Below, piece by piece: positions 25,797 to 34,564 of a DNA stretch of 64,000 nt; positions within the stretch are counted from its first letter, which is position 1; each line of letters begins with the position of its first letter. A model generated the notes under the pieces. That model was not told the DNA's origin. It did not search any database and saw only the letters and a program-made list of their open reading frames with translations. A program made the translations under genes and the position numbers. Source of the DNA: Anaerococcus tetradius ATCC 35098 (lineage in GTDB: Bacteria; Bacillota; Clostridia; Tissierellales; Peptoniphilaceae); contig NZ_GG666296.1 in NCBI RefSeq assembly GCF_000159095.1, positions 165,422 to 229,421 of the forward strand, read 5' to 3'.

Positions 25797-25797
25797 A

Positions 25798-25893
25798 GGG
25801 CTCTTGCAGAATGAATAAATCGTCCCATCATTAGAAGAAACTCCTAATGATGGGACGATGATTATTCATATTTTAGCAACAGCCCCTTTTAAA
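25798..25893. terminator. Long imperfect palindrome, probable bidirectional terminator
   Basis: A perfect 15-bp stem (25819-25833 with 25845-25859, around ATCGTCCCATCATTA) is extended by imperfect outer arms (GGGCTCTTGC...GCAACAGCCCC). TTTT follows on the plus strand. It separates convergent genes. Its size (about 95 bp) is larger than a normal terminator and could be a repeated palindromic element. Confidence 0.65.
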
Positions 25894-25916
25894 TTACGCT
25901 AAAATAAGCATAGCGA

Positions 25917-27122
25917 TTAAAATAATATTTCTATAGCCTTTGAAGGCCTACCCTTACTTCCATCCTTTAGCATAAGGTCTTTAGCATATTCGCTAGATAC
26001 TAGCTTGTTCATTATTCTATTTGCAGTCCTTCTAGTAACCTGTAGACTATTTGATATTTGGCTACTTGTAAGTATAGAAGTTTTCTTATTGCTTGTGTAT
26101 AGACATATTTTTTGGATGTATTCTAGACTAACTCCTGAATTTACAGAAATTCTGTATAAGTCCTTCTTATCTAAGTTCATTACATCATCACTGCGTCCAT
26201 CTTTAATAAACTTTATGGCTTCTCCGTTATAAAGAACTATAGGTTGACTTGAACTAATAAATTTTTTAGCATACATAGAATTATCTATGCCCTCTTTTAT
26301 AGTATTACCACTGGCTAGGGAGATTTTAAGGTTTGTATCTTTGCCCCTAAAAACTCTTAAGCTATCTTCTAATTCATTTAAACTAAATCCCCTGTTGGAA
26401 ATAACCAAAGTTTCACCATCTTGGTCTACAACTATACCTTCAAAAATAGAGGCGTAGTCATTGATTAATTTTCTTAAATGCGAATTTTTAGCATCTATAT
26501 GAAAGTTGTGGATTAGGAAGGTCTGGTCTTTACTAGTTTTAAGGTTAATCTTATTAACAAGACCTTTAAAGTCATCCTCTATATCAATCTTGCAAGCTTC
26601 TAACCTAAAAACTGGAATCCCAATACTTTTTAGGACATTATAGCTATATCCGTAAGCTGTAAATACACAATCAGTTTTCCCTTTTTTATAGAGGTCAATA
26701 TGGTTTAAAAGGTAAGAATTTTCTCCATAATCTGCATCATAACTAATTATTTCATAGGAATCTATATTTATATTATAGTCATAGATTAGCCCATCCAAAG
26801 TATCTTTATCTAAACAATCAAAAGAAGGATGCCTATAAGTCTTAATCTTATCATAATTTTCTAATAGACACTTGCTAAAACTTACAACTCCTCTTTTAGC
26901 ATAAGTTACAGGAACATCAATCTCGTAAGAGTGAACTAACTTGTTGAATACTCCTATCCCACTTGCGAAAATTCCATCTATATCATTTGGAATACTATCT
27001 AAAATATTTGTTATTGAGTCAGTATCATCAATAACAATTTTTTTTAGGTCAAAATTTTCATTCTTAATTATCGATTCTATCTTATTTATGGACTCAATTG
27101 TCCCGATTAGTAAAATTTTCAT
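25917..27122 (-). CDS. Putative multidomain transcriptional regulator with C-terminal winged helix
   Basis: A 401-residue protein I cannot place in a named family with certainty. Residues 1-170 look like an alpha/beta sensor with alternating strands, resembling the PrpR-N/AroR-like receptors (ASGIGVFNKLV, VFTAYGYSYNVLKSIGIPVFRLE). Residues about 190-300 resemble a degenerate nucleotidyl-cyclase (GGDEF-like) fold ending in SLASGNTIKEGIDNSMYAKK, without an intact GGDEF active site. Residues about 345-401 form a winged helix-turn-helix (SSQISNSLQVTRRTANRIMN). It is divergent from the amidohydrolase/DUF3100 operon, so it probably controls that operon. The domain reading is by eye only. Confidence 0.6.
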   Translation of the reverse strand: MKILLIGTIESINKIESIIKNENFDLKKIVIDDTDSITNILDSIPNDIDGIFASGIGVFNKLVHSYEIDVPVTYAKRGVVSFSKCLLENYDKIKTYRHPSFDCLDKDTLDGLIYDYNINIDSYEIISYDADYGENSYLLNHIDLYKKGKTDCVFTAYGYSYNVLKSIGIPVFRLEACKIDIEDDFKGLVNKINLKTSKDQTFLIHNFHIDAKNSHLRKLINDYASIFEGIVVDQDGETLVISNRGFSLNELEDSLRVFRGKDTNLKISLASGNTIKEGIDNSMYAKKFISSSQPIVLYNGEAIKFIKDGRSDDVMNLDKKDLYRISVNSGVSLEYIQKICLYTSNKKTSILTSSQISNSLQVTRRTANRIMNKLVSSEYAKDLMLKDGSKGRPSKAIEILF

Positions 27123-27155
27123 ATATTCTATTATAACATATATTGTATTTTTTAG

Positions 27156-27184
27156 TTGACGAATACGTTTTCTTAGTATATAAT
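27156..27184 (+). promoter_or_regulatory. Sigma-A promoter of the amidohydrolase/DUF3100 operon
   Basis: TTGACG (27156-27161), 17-bp spacer, TATAAT (27179-27184), in the divergent gap and facing the amidohydrolase gene. Confidence 0.8.
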
Positions 27185-27258
27185 CATTTTAGGTCTTTTT
27201 AAAGACAAATAAAAGATAAATTAATGTAAATTTTATAATTTACGAAGAAAGGAAAGTT

Positions 27259-28452
27259 ATGGATTACGAAAGATTAGCAAAAGACAAGGAAGACTTGTGC
27301 ATCAAGATTAGAAGAGATCTTCATAGGATTCCAGAACTGGAACTTGACCTTCCAAGAACATCTAAGTATGTAAAAGAAAGGCTTACTGAATTTGGAATCG
27401 ATTACAAGGAGTACATAAATGGTAATGGAGTATCAGCGCTCATTGAAGGAGCTAAGCCAGGCAAGTGTTTGGCTATAAGGGCTGATATGGATGCTTTACC
27501 AATAAAAGAAGAAACTGGCTTAGATTTTTCTTCTGAGATTGAGGGTCATATGCACGCTTGTGGACATGACAGCCATATGGCAGTAGCTTTAACAGCTGCA
27601 AAGATTATAAATGAGAATAAGGATAAACTAATGGGTAGTGTTAAGTTTATCTTCCAACCAGGTGAGGAGATTCCTGGAGGTGCAAAACCTATGATAGAAG
27701 AAGGAGTTCTCGAAAATCCTAAGGTTGATTACATAATTGGTATGCATGGTGGACATCTGGCTGATATTCCTCATGGGAAAATTGGCTTTAAAGATAATGA
27801 AATGATGGCTTCAATGGATAAGTTTACCATTAAGATTAATGGTCATGGAGGCCATGGAGCTAGTCCTCAAGCTACAGTAGATCCTATTATTATATCTGCC
27901 GAGGTTCTTTTAGGTCTTCAAAAAATTATATCAAGGGAAATTAATCCAGTAGATAGTGGTCTTGTCTCTGTTTGTAAAATCAATGGCGGTTTTACCCAAA
28001 ACATAATCCCTGATCAAGTCGAAATGGTAGGAACAGCCAGAGCTTTGAGTGAGGATGTAAGAGATACAATAGAAAAAAGAGTAGAAGAAATTTCATCTGG
28101 AATAGCAAAAACTTACGGAGGAAATGCTGAAGTAAATTATGAAAGATTTTATCCAGTTTTAAATAACAATCCTAAGTTCAATTCCTTTGTAAGAGGTTTG
28201 GTAGGCGAAATGTTTGGAGATGATATTTATGAAATGGATAAAGCGGTTATGGGTGCAGAGGATATGGCTTTCTATCTACAAAAAGTGCCAGGAGCTTTCT
28301 TATTCCTATCAAACCTTGCCCAAAATCCTAACGGTGAAGTTTATGTAAATCACAATTCCAAGTTTGATCTTGATGAATCTTTATTCTATAAGGGAGTAGC
28401 TATCTTTGTAGCAACAGCCTTTGAATTTTCTAAAGGAGCTATAAATGAATAA
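27259..28452 (+). CDS. M20-family amidohydrolase (N-acyl amino acid / hippurate hydrolase-like)
   Basis: A 397-residue metal-dependent amidohydrolase. The metal-binding motif HACGHDSHMA is near residues 98-107, and FQPGEEIPGGAKPMIEEGVLE (catalytic glutamate) near 134-154. The dimerisation domain follows, and VNHNSKFD near the C-terminus supplies a last metal histidine. These enzymes hydrolyse N-acyl amino acids, hippurate or aminobenzoyl-glutamate. AGAAAGGAAAG precedes the ATG. It overlaps the DUF3100 gene by 8 bp, so its substrate is probably brought in by the encoded membrane pair. The regulator is divergent. Confidence 0.9.
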   Translation: MDYERLAKDKEDLCIKIRRDLHRIPELELDLPRTSKYVKERLTEFGIDYKEYINGNGVSALIEGAKPGKCLAIRADMDALPIKEETGLDFSSEIEGHMHACGHDSHMAVALTAAKIINENKDKLMGSVKFIFQPGEEIPGGAKPMIEEGVLENPKVDYIIGMHGGHLADIPHGKIGFKDNEMMASMDKFTIKINGHGGHGASPQATVDPIIISAEVLLGLQKIISREINPVDSGLVSVCKINGGFTQNIIPDQVEMVGTARALSEDVRDTIEKRVEEISSGIAKTYGGNAEVNYERFYPVLNNNPKFNSFVRGLVGEMFGDDIYEMDKAVMGAEDMAFYLQKVPGAFLFLSNLAQNPNGEVYVNHNSKFDLDESLFYKGVAIFVATAFEFSKGAINE

Positions 28453-29236
28453 TATAGGAAGAAAAAACGAGATAAAAATGCATTTAGTTGTATTAGCTAT
28501 TGCAATAGTTTCAGTACTAATAGGTGCAAAGTCTATTGATTTAAAGGGTATTAAAATCGTATTTTCACCGCTGATATGGGCAATGTTAATATCCTTCGGC
28601 ATATATATGTTAAAAGCTAATATTTTGACTAAAGAAGATGCTCCTAATGCAAATGCTATGATGGGAATAATGCTTGCAGTGTTGATTGCAAAACTAGGAG
28701 TAACCAGTGGTGGTCAAATTGAAGCTATTAGAAAAGCAGGACTTGCTCTAGTTCTTCAGAATTTTGGTAATCTTGGAACTATAATTGTAGCTCTTCCTGT
28801 AGCCATCCTACTTGGGCTAAAAAGGGAGTCAGTAGGTATGTGTCATGCCTTGAGCAGGGAGACAAATGTTGGGCTTATCCAAGATACTTATGGAGCTGAA
28901 TCTCCAGAATTTAGGGGAGTTATGGCAGTCTATATTATAGGAACTATTCTAGGTCCAATCATTTTAAGCGTGGTATCATCTGTTGCGATTAGTTTAAAGA
29001 TAGTATCTCCTCTTGGAGCTGCCATGGGAACAGGAGCAGGTTCAGCCTCTATGATGACAGCAGGTTTATCAGCTTTAATTGCTAATTATCCAGACTTAGA
29101 AGCACAAATGACTGCCTTTGCGGGCCTTTCTAATCTAATATCAAGCGTGATTGCCCTACCTTTAGGAATATTTTTAGGTTTACCGCTAACAGAATTTTTA
29201 TATAAGAAACTCACTTTTTTCAGAAAGGACAAATAG
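28445..29236 (+). CDS. DUF3100-type membrane protein, large transporter subunit
   Basis: A 263-residue integral membrane protein with seven or eight hydrophobic segments and conserved loops such as KRESVGMCHALSRETNVGLI and GAAMGTGAGSASMMTAGLSALI. I recognise it as the DUF3100 family, a putative transporter of unknown substrate found beside amidohydrolases. It overlaps the M20 gene and is followed with no gap by a second small membrane protein. I infer an importer for the amidohydrolase substrate. Confidence 0.72.
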   Translation: MNNIGRKNEIKMHLVVLAIAIVSVLIGAKSIDLKGIKIVFSPLIWAMLISFGIYMLKANILTKEDAPNANAMMGIMLAVLIAKLGVTSGGQIEAIRKAGLALVLQNFGNLGTIIVALPVAILLGLKRESVGMCHALSRETNVGLIQDTYGAESPEFRGVMAVYIIGTILGPIILSVVSSVAISLKIVSPLGAAMGTGAGSASMMTAGLSALIANYPDLEAQMTAFAGLSNLISSVIALPLGIFLGLPLTEFLYKKLTFFRKDK

Positions 29237-29689
29237 ATGCAAAAATTTAAAACAGATATACCGGCCCTAATATTTTCTCTGCTATTTACAATCATAGCTT
29301 GTACTGTATGTAACATTATTGGCGAAGAAAGTCTTGGTGCCTCACTTTCAGGAATCATAGTTCTATCGCTTATAACCCTAATAGGCTACTTTTTATCCTA
29401 TGTAGTGCCTTTGAAAAAAGTTTCAGCTGTGCTATGGATATCTATAATATCCATCCTTGTAGCAAGTCCGATTTCTCCAGTTTCTGCATTTATCGTATCT
29501 AGTGTAGGTCATTTAAGTATCAATGCCATAATAACACCTATATTAGGTTATGCAGGAATTATAATAGGTAAGGACTGGGGTGCCTTTAAAAAAGTTGGAG
29601 CTAGAGGAATTATAGTATCTATATTTGTAATAATAGGAACTTTCTTAATATCTTCCTTATTAGGTGATTTTTTCATGAGCATATTTTAA
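29237..29689 (+). CDS. Small membrane partner of the DUF3100 protein
   Basis: A 150-residue protein made of four or five hydrophobic helices with few loops. The ATG follows the previous stop codon directly, with AAGGA about 8 bases before it, so it is a genuine cotranslated gene rather than a frameshift product. Its helices (PALIFSLLFTIIACTVCNII, VSAVLWISIISILVASPISP, ITPILGYAGIIIGKDWG) have no signature I can name. Together with the DUF3100 protein it gives about twelve helices, the size of a full secondary transporter. A terminator follows. Confidence 0.7.
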   Translation: MQKFKTDIPALIFSLLFTIIACTVCNIIGEESLGASLSGIIVLSLITLIGYFLSYVVPLKKVSAVLWISIISILVASPISPVSAFIVSSVGHLSINAIITPILGYAGIIIGKDWGAFKKVGARGIIVSIFVIIGTFLISSLLGDFFMSIF

Positions 29690-29701
29690 ATAATTATCAA
29701 G

Positions 29702-29734
29702 AATCCGAAATCCTTAACAGGCTTTCGGATTTTT
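29702..29734 (+). terminator. Terminator of the amidohydrolase operon
   Basis: AATCCGAAA (29702-29710) pairs with TTTCGGATT (29723-29731), followed by TTTT. Confidence 0.9.
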
Positions 29735-29810
29735 AATATTAATCTTTAAATAAGATATAAAATAGTATAATGGAGCAAAGGAAGAAAATAGAAAAGACTA
29801 AGGAGTTATT

Positions 29811-31466
29811 ATGAGAAAACATTGGTGGCAGAGAGAGGTTGTTTATCAAATTTATCCTAGGTCCTTTAAGGATTCTAATGCTGATGGGATTGGTGATTTG
29901 AGGGGGATTATTGAAAAGCTCGATTATTTATCGACTTTGGGAATAAGCATGATCTGGCTTTGCCCAATTTATAAGTCCCCTATGGCTGATAATGGTTATG
30001 ATATTTCTGATTATTTTGATATTAACGAAGAGTTTGGGACTATGGCTGATTTTGATGAGCTTGTCAGAGAGGCTAAGAAAAGGGATATCAAGATAATGAT
30101 GGATCTTGTCTTAAATCATACATCTAATGAGCATGAATGGTTTAGGAAGGCCCTAGCTGATAAGGCTAGCCCTTATAGGGATTATTATATTTTTAGAGAA
30201 GGAAAAACTGAGCCAAACAATTGGAGGTCAATTTTTGGGGGTTCTACTTGGACTAAGGTCGATGGTGAAGATTCCTATTATTTTCACTCCTTTGCTAAGG
30301 AACAACCAGACCTTAATTGGGAAAATCCTAAAGTAAGAGAAGAGATAATAAATATAGTTAATTTCTGGATAGATAAGGGTATAGCTGCCTTTAGGATGGA
30401 TGCTATAAATCATATCAAAAAAGATCTGACCTACCAAAGTGGCAAGGCTGATGGGGCAGATGGAAGGGTTTCTGTTATTAAGTTTGGAAGAAACCAAGAA
30501 GGCGTCGAAGATTTGATTAAAATTTTATCAGATAAGACCTTTAGGCCAAATGACTCGATGACAGTAGGAGAAACGGCAGGACTTTCCTATGAAAGCTACA
30601 AAAAATATATTGGTGATGATGGCTTATTTTCTATGGTCTTTGATTTTATACCTGCCAATTTCGACTTGATAGAAGAAACTTGGTATAAGAGGGTCGAATG
30701 GAAGGTGGCTGATTTTAGGGAGGCTATTTTTAACAGCCAAGAAAAAATACAAGCATATGGCTGGTCAGCGAATTTCATAGAAAATCACGACCAACCAAGA
30801 GCTACTACAAAAATTCTAAGAGAAGATGATGAGAATATAGACGCTATTAAGATGCTAGGGGGCATTTACTTCTTTTTAAGGGGAACTGCCTATATCTACC
30901 AGGGGCAAGAAATCGGTATGAAAAATTTTACTAGGGATGATGTAAAAGACTTCCAAGATATCCAATCTCTTGATTCCTACAAGAGGAGTTTGGAAGAAGG
31001 CTTTAGCGAAAAAGAAGCTTTAAACTTTACCAACCTAAGAAGCAGGGATAATCCTAGAGTTCCTTTCCCTTGGACTGATGAAAAATTTGGAGGATTTTCA
31101 GATAATGTGCCTTGGTTAAAGATGGCGAGAGAGTATCCAAAAATAAATGCTGAAAGCCAAATTGAAGACGAAGACTCTGTATTTAGTTTCTATAAAGATA
31201 TGATAAATTTAAGAAATAATTCCTCCTATGCTGATATCTTAATCTATGGTGATTTTATAGCTGTGGAAAGTGAGGATGAGGAAATTATTGCCTATCAAAG
31301 AAAACTATCCGACAAGAAACTTGTGATAATTGCAAATTTCTCTAGGGAAGAAAAAGTTTGGCAAGTAGAAGATGAAAAAATTATCTTCTCAAATAAGAAG
31401 GCGGAACTTAGTGGAGGAAAATTGAAACTAGAAGCTTATGCTTTCGCAATTCTTGCTTGTGAATAG
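29811..31466 (+). CDS. GH13 alpha-glucosidase (oligo-1,6-glucosidase / dextran glucosidase type)
   Basis: A 551-residue cytoplasmic glycoside hydrolase of family 13. The N-terminus HWWQREVVYQIYPRSFKDSN is typical of oligo-1,6-glucosidase and trehalose-6-phosphate hydrolase relatives. Catalytic residues are the nucleophile D197 (FRMDAINHI), acid/base E254 (VGETAGL) and transition-state aspartate D327 (ENHDQPR). QPDLNWENP is also present. There is no signal peptide. The motif near D197 favours isomaltose or short alpha-1,6 or alpha-1,4 glucans over trehalose 6-phosphate. It is monocistronic, with a hairpin terminator downstream. Confidence 0.9.
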   Translation: MRKHWWQREVVYQIYPRSFKDSNADGIGDLRGIIEKLDYLSTLGISMIWLCPIYKSPMADNGYDISDYFDINEEFGTMADFDELVREAKKRDIKIMMDLVLNHTSNEHEWFRKALADKASPYRDYYIFREGKTEPNNWRSIFGGSTWTKVDGEDSYYFHSFAKEQPDLNWENPKVREEIINIVNFWIDKGIAAFRMDAINHIKKDLTYQSGKADGADGRVSVIKFGRNQEGVEDLIKILSDKTFRPNDSMTVGETAGLSYESYKKYIGDDGLFSMVFDFIPANFDLIEETWYKRVEWKVADFREAIFNSQEKIQAYGWSANFIENHDQPRATTKILREDDENIDAIKMLGGIYFFLRGTAYIYQGQEIGMKNFTRDDVKDFQDIQSLDSYKRSLEEGFSEKEALNFTNLRSRDNPRVPFPWTDEKFGGFSDNVPWLKMAREYPKINAESQIEDEDSVFSFYKDMINLRNNSSYADILIYGDFIAVESEDEEIIAYQRKLSDKKLVIIANFSREEKVWQVEDEKIIFSNKKAELSGGKLKLEAYAFAILACE

Positions 31467-31478
31467 AAGATGATAGGG

Positions 31479-31530
31479 AGTAAGGGTCAAAGGAAATTTT
31501 CTTTGATTTTTACTTCTTTTTCTTTTGAAA
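31479..31530 (+). terminator. Terminator after the alpha-glucosidase
   Basis: AGTAA...TCAAAG pairs with CTTTGA...TTACT around GAAATTTT, followed by TCTTTTTCTTTT. Confidence 0.7.
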
Positions 31531-31559
31531 ATAATAGGTGAATTAAATTAAAAAAAAGG

Positions 31560-31588
31560 TTGACAAGAGGATTTTTAAATGTTATATT
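31560..31588 (+). promoter_or_regulatory. Sigma-A promoter of the hexuronate operon
   Basis: TTGACA (31560-31565), exact 17-bp spacer, TATATT (31583-31588). Transcription should start near 31595, leaving a long leader with two operators before uxuB. Confidence 0.85.
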
Positions 31589-31603
31589 TATATCAGATGA
31601 GAA

Positions 31604-31617
31604 TGTAAGCGATTACA
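31604..31617. promoter_or_regulatory. LacI/CcpA-type operator 1 of hexuronate operon
   Basis: TGTAAGCGATTACA fits TGTAANCGNTTACA, the shape of LacI-family operators, and also the Firmicutes cre consensus TGWAANCGNTNWCA. It lies just downstream of the -10 box, where a bound protein would block elongation or initiation. Confidence 0.75.
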
Positions 31618-31654
31618 AAAATAAAAGCGAAGTAAATATTTTTTTTGAATAAAA

Positions 31655-31670
31655 TTGTAACCGTTTACAA
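31655..31670. promoter_or_regulatory. LacI/CcpA-type operator 2 of hexuronate operon
   Basis: TTGTAACCGTTTACAA, a near-perfect 16-bp palindrome with the same TGTAANCGNTTACA core. Its centre is 52 bp, about five helical turns, from that of operator 1, which would suit DNA looping by a tetramer or two dimers. The regulator gene is not in this window. Confidence 0.75.
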
Positions 31671-31762
31671 TAAATAAATCAAATTTTTTCTATAAAAAAA
31701 TAGAGATAAGTTGCTTTATTAAGGGTATAAGAGGAATGAATTTAAAAGTTATGGAGGATATT

Positions 31763-33343
31763 ATGGAACTAAAATTAGAAAATTTAGCTCAGATTCTAAA
31801 AGTAGTGGACAAGGGTCCTAACTATGATGTAAAAAAACTAAGAGAAGATTCAATCAAGGATCCAAAATGGCTTGCCTTTGGTTCAGGTAATATCTTCAGA
31901 GGTTTTATAGCAAGAGTTAACCAAGATGCTATTAATGCTGGCAAGGAGGATAGGGGAATTTCTGTTGTTGAATCATTCGATGAAGAGATTATCGAAAAAA
32001 TTTACAAGCCTTATGACAACTTAGCTTTATCAGTTACCCTTCATAAGGACGGAAATTTTGATACTACTCTTATTGCTAACTTGGTTGAGTCTTTAACACT
32101 CAAAGATATGGACAGAATTAAAGAGATTGCCCTTAATCCAAATCTTGAACTTATGAGTTTTACTATTACTGAAAAGGGCTACAACCTTTATGCTTCAGAT
32201 GGAAGCCTAATGGGAGTTGTTGCAGATGATCTTAAAAATGGACCAGCTAAGGCAAAGCACCTTATGAGCATTGTAACCGCTTTACTAAATTTGAGATTTA
32301 AGGAAAATGCAAAGCCACTTACACTTTTATCAATGGATAATGCAAGCCATAATGGTGATCTTGTTAAAAATTCAGTTATGCTAATTGCAAAGACCTGGCT
32401 AGAAAATGGTTTTGTGGATGAAGCTTTCATAAAATATATCGAAGAGAAGGTTGCCTTCCCACTTTCTATGATTGATAAGATTACACCAAGGCCTGCAAGT
32501 GAGGTTCAAAAACACGTTGAAGAACTTGGCTTTAGTGCTATGGAGCCAGTAGTAACTAGCAAGGGTTCATATGTTGCAGGTTTTGTAAATTCAGAAGAGG
32601 CTGAATATCTTGTAATTGAAGACACTTTCCCAAATGGCAGACCAGCTTTTGAAGAAGGTGGAGTATATATGGCAGATAGGGATACTGTAAATAAGGTAGA
32701 GACTATGAAGGTTACAACTTGTCTAAACCCACTTCACACAGTTCTTGCAACTTATGGTTGCATTCTAGGCCATACATCAATTGCAGAAGAGATGGAAGAT
32801 GTTGAGCTTGTAAAACTCATAAAGAAAATCGGTTATGATGAGGGACTAAAGGTTGTTGTAAATCCGGGAATTATCAATCCAAAAGACTTCATAGATGAAG
32901 TAATTAATGTAAGGTTTCCAAATAAATTCATGCCAGATACCCCACAAAGAATCGCAACAGATACATCACAAAAAATATCAGTAAGATTTGGTCAAACTAT
33001 AAAAGGTTATGTTAATGATGAAAGTCTTGATGTTAAGGATTTGAAATTTATCCCACTAGCCCTAGCTGGATGGCTTAGATATCTTTTGGGAGTTAATGAT
33101 GAAGGAAAAGCCTTTGAACTTTCAAATGATCCAATGATGGATTATCTAAAAGAAAGCCTTAAAGACATTGAACTTGGCAAGTTCAAAGTTACTGATGGCT
33201 TAAAAGAATTATTGACCAATGAAAAGATTTTCGGCGTAAACCTAAAAGAAGTAGGACTTGATGAATTAGTTATTAAATACTTTGAAGAATTGTCAGCTGG
33301 CCCAGGTAGTGTAAGAGCTACACTAAAGAAATACTTAGGATAA
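31763..33343 (+). CDS. uxuB: D-mannonate (fructuronate) oxidoreductase UxuB
   Basis: UxuB interconverts D-fructuronate and D-mannonate with NAD in the Ashwell pathway. The product belongs to the long-chain mannitol dehydrogenase family. The Rossmann region is GSGNIFRGFIARVNQDA near the N-terminus, and the catalytic pattern K316-x5-N322-x2-H325 sits in KVTTCLNPLHT. I chose the ATG at 31763 because GGAGGA lies just before it. Upstream ATGs at 31736 and 31751 lack well-spaced sites and would only add residues unlike the family. It is the first gene of the uxuB-uxuA-uxaC-kdgA-kdgK operon under the two operators. Confidence 0.93.
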   Translation: MELKLENLAQILKVVDKGPNYDVKKLREDSIKDPKWLAFGSGNIFRGFIARVNQDAINAGKEDRGISVVESFDEEIIEKIYKPYDNLALSVTLHKDGNFDTTLIANLVESLTLKDMDRIKEIALNPNLELMSFTITEKGYNLYASDGSLMGVVADDLKNGPAKAKHLMSIVTALLNLRFKENAKPLTLLSMDNASHNGDLVKNSVMLIAKTWLENGFVDEAFIKYIEEKVAFPLSMIDKITPRPASEVQKHVEELGFSAMEPVVTSKGSYVAGFVNSEEAEYLVIEDTFPNGRPAFEEGGVYMADRDTVNKVETMKVTTCLNPLHTVLATYGCILGHTSIAEEMEDVELVKLIKKIGYDEGLKVVVNPGIINPKDFIDEVINVRFPNKFMPDTPQRIATDTSQKISVRFGQTIKGYVNDESLDVKDLKFIPLALAGWLRYLLGVNDEGKAFELSNDPMMDYLKESLKDIELGKFKVTDGLKELLTNEKIFGVNLKEVGLDELVIKYFEELSAGPGSVRATLKKYLG

Positions 33344-33360
33344 TTTAGGAGAAGAAGCTT

Positions 33361-34431
33361 ATGAAAATGACCTTTAGACATTATGGTAATAACGACCCAA
33401 TATCGCTAGAATATATTGCTCAAATTCCTGGAGTTACAGGAGTTATGGTTATGATGAATGAGTGGGAAGCAGGAGAAGTGTGGGAGAAGGATGTCTTTCA
33501 AGCTTATGTTGATAAGTGCCATGCTGTAGGACTTGAGTGTGAGATTATTGAATCTATAAATGTTCACGAAGATATAAAGATGGGACTTCCTACAAGAGAT
33601 AAATATATCGAAAATTACAAACAATCCCTAAGAAATGTCGCAGCTTGTGGAGTAAAGACTGTAATATATAACTTCATGCCAGTTTTCGACTGGGTTAAGA
33701 CAGACCTATACAAACAGCTTCCAGATGGCTCAAATACCCTTGCCTTTGATCAAGCTAAGGTAGAAGGCCTTAGCCCAAGAGATATGGTAAATGAAATCCT
33801 TGAAGGAGCTGGAAACTTTGAACTTCCAGGTTGGGAGCCAGAAAGACTATCTCAACTAGAAGAAGTTCTCGAAAAATACAAGGATATAGATGAAGATAAG
33901 CTTAGAGAAAACTACAAATACTTCCTCGAAGGCATCATTCCAACATGTGAAGAAGTAGGAATCAAGATGGCAGTTCACCCAGATGATCCAGCTTGGCCAA
34001 TCTTTGATATTCCAAGAATAACTTCAACCCCAGAAGACCTAGAAAAAATTGTAAATCTAGTAGACTCTCCATCAAATACCCTATGTATTTGTACAGGTTC
34101 TCTAGGATCAAGAGTAGAAAATAACGTAGCAGATATAATTGCTGACTTTACAAAAAGAGGCAAGGTTGGAGCAATCCACGCAAGAAATATCAAGTTTACT
34201 GGCGAAAAACAATTCTATGAATCAGCTCACTTATCAAAATGCGGTTCACTAGATATGTATGCTATAATGAAAGCCCTTTATGATAACGGATTTGACGGTT
34301 ATCTAAGACCAGACCATGGAAGAATGATTTGGGGTGAAGAGGGAAGAGCAGGCTACGGTCTTTACGATAGAGCCCTTGGAGTAGCTTACCTAAACGGACT
34401 TTGGGAAGCAATCGACAAGGCTAATAAATAG
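33361..34431 (+). CDS. uxuA: Mannonate dehydratase UxuA
   Basis: UxuA dehydrates D-mannonate to 2-keto-3-deoxygluconate (KDG). The 356-residue TIM-barrel protein has the family start MTFRHYGNNDPISLEYIAQI and MAVHPDDPAWPIFDIPRI, with metal-ligand histidine. CTGSLGSR and the late YLRPDHGRMIWGE are also typical. It follows uxuB after 17 bp behind AGGAG. The next gene, uxaC, starts after 133 bp that contain an mRNA hairpin but no clear terminator. Confidence 0.96.
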   Translation: MKMTFRHYGNNDPISLEYIAQIPGVTGVMVMMNEWEAGEVWEKDVFQAYVDKCHAVGLECEIIESINVHEDIKMGLPTRDKYIENYKQSLRNVAACGVKTVIYNFMPVFDWVKTDLYKQLPDGSNTLAFDQAKVEGLSPRDMVNEILEGAGNFELPGWEPERLSQLEEVLEKYKDIDEDKLRENYKYFLEGIIPTCEEVGIKMAVHPDDPAWPIFDIPRITSTPEDLEKIVNLVDSPSNTLCICTGSLGSRVENNVADIIADFTKRGKVGAIHARNIKFTGEKQFYESAHLSKCGSLDMYAIMKALYDNGFDGYLRPDHGRMIWGEEGRAGYGLYDRALGVAYLNGLWEAIDKANK

Positions 34432-34469
34432 AAATTAAAGTACACAGTTTACTACGAACATATCCTCGA

Positions 34470-34499
34470 TAGGAGGGGGTGAGTAATCGCCCTCTCCTA
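34470..34499 (+). other. Intercistronic hairpin between uxuA and uxaC
   Basis: TAGGAGGGGG (34470-34479) pairs with CCCTCTCCTA (34490-34499) with one mismatch. No T-run follows, so it is likely an mRNA processing or stability element. It also buries an AGGAGG that does not belong to any convincing gene. Confidence 0.5.
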
Positions 34500-34564
34500 A
34501 TAAAGGAAGATACTTTGGATAAAAATATTAAGTAAATTTTAAAAAATGAAAGGAAGAAATAAGG

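Noticed and set aside
28445-29689. DUF3100 pair as one gene broken by a frameshift or stop
   Set aside because: The second frame has its own AAGGA site and ATG directly after the stop and no overlap of conserved blocks, so two real genes are more likely.
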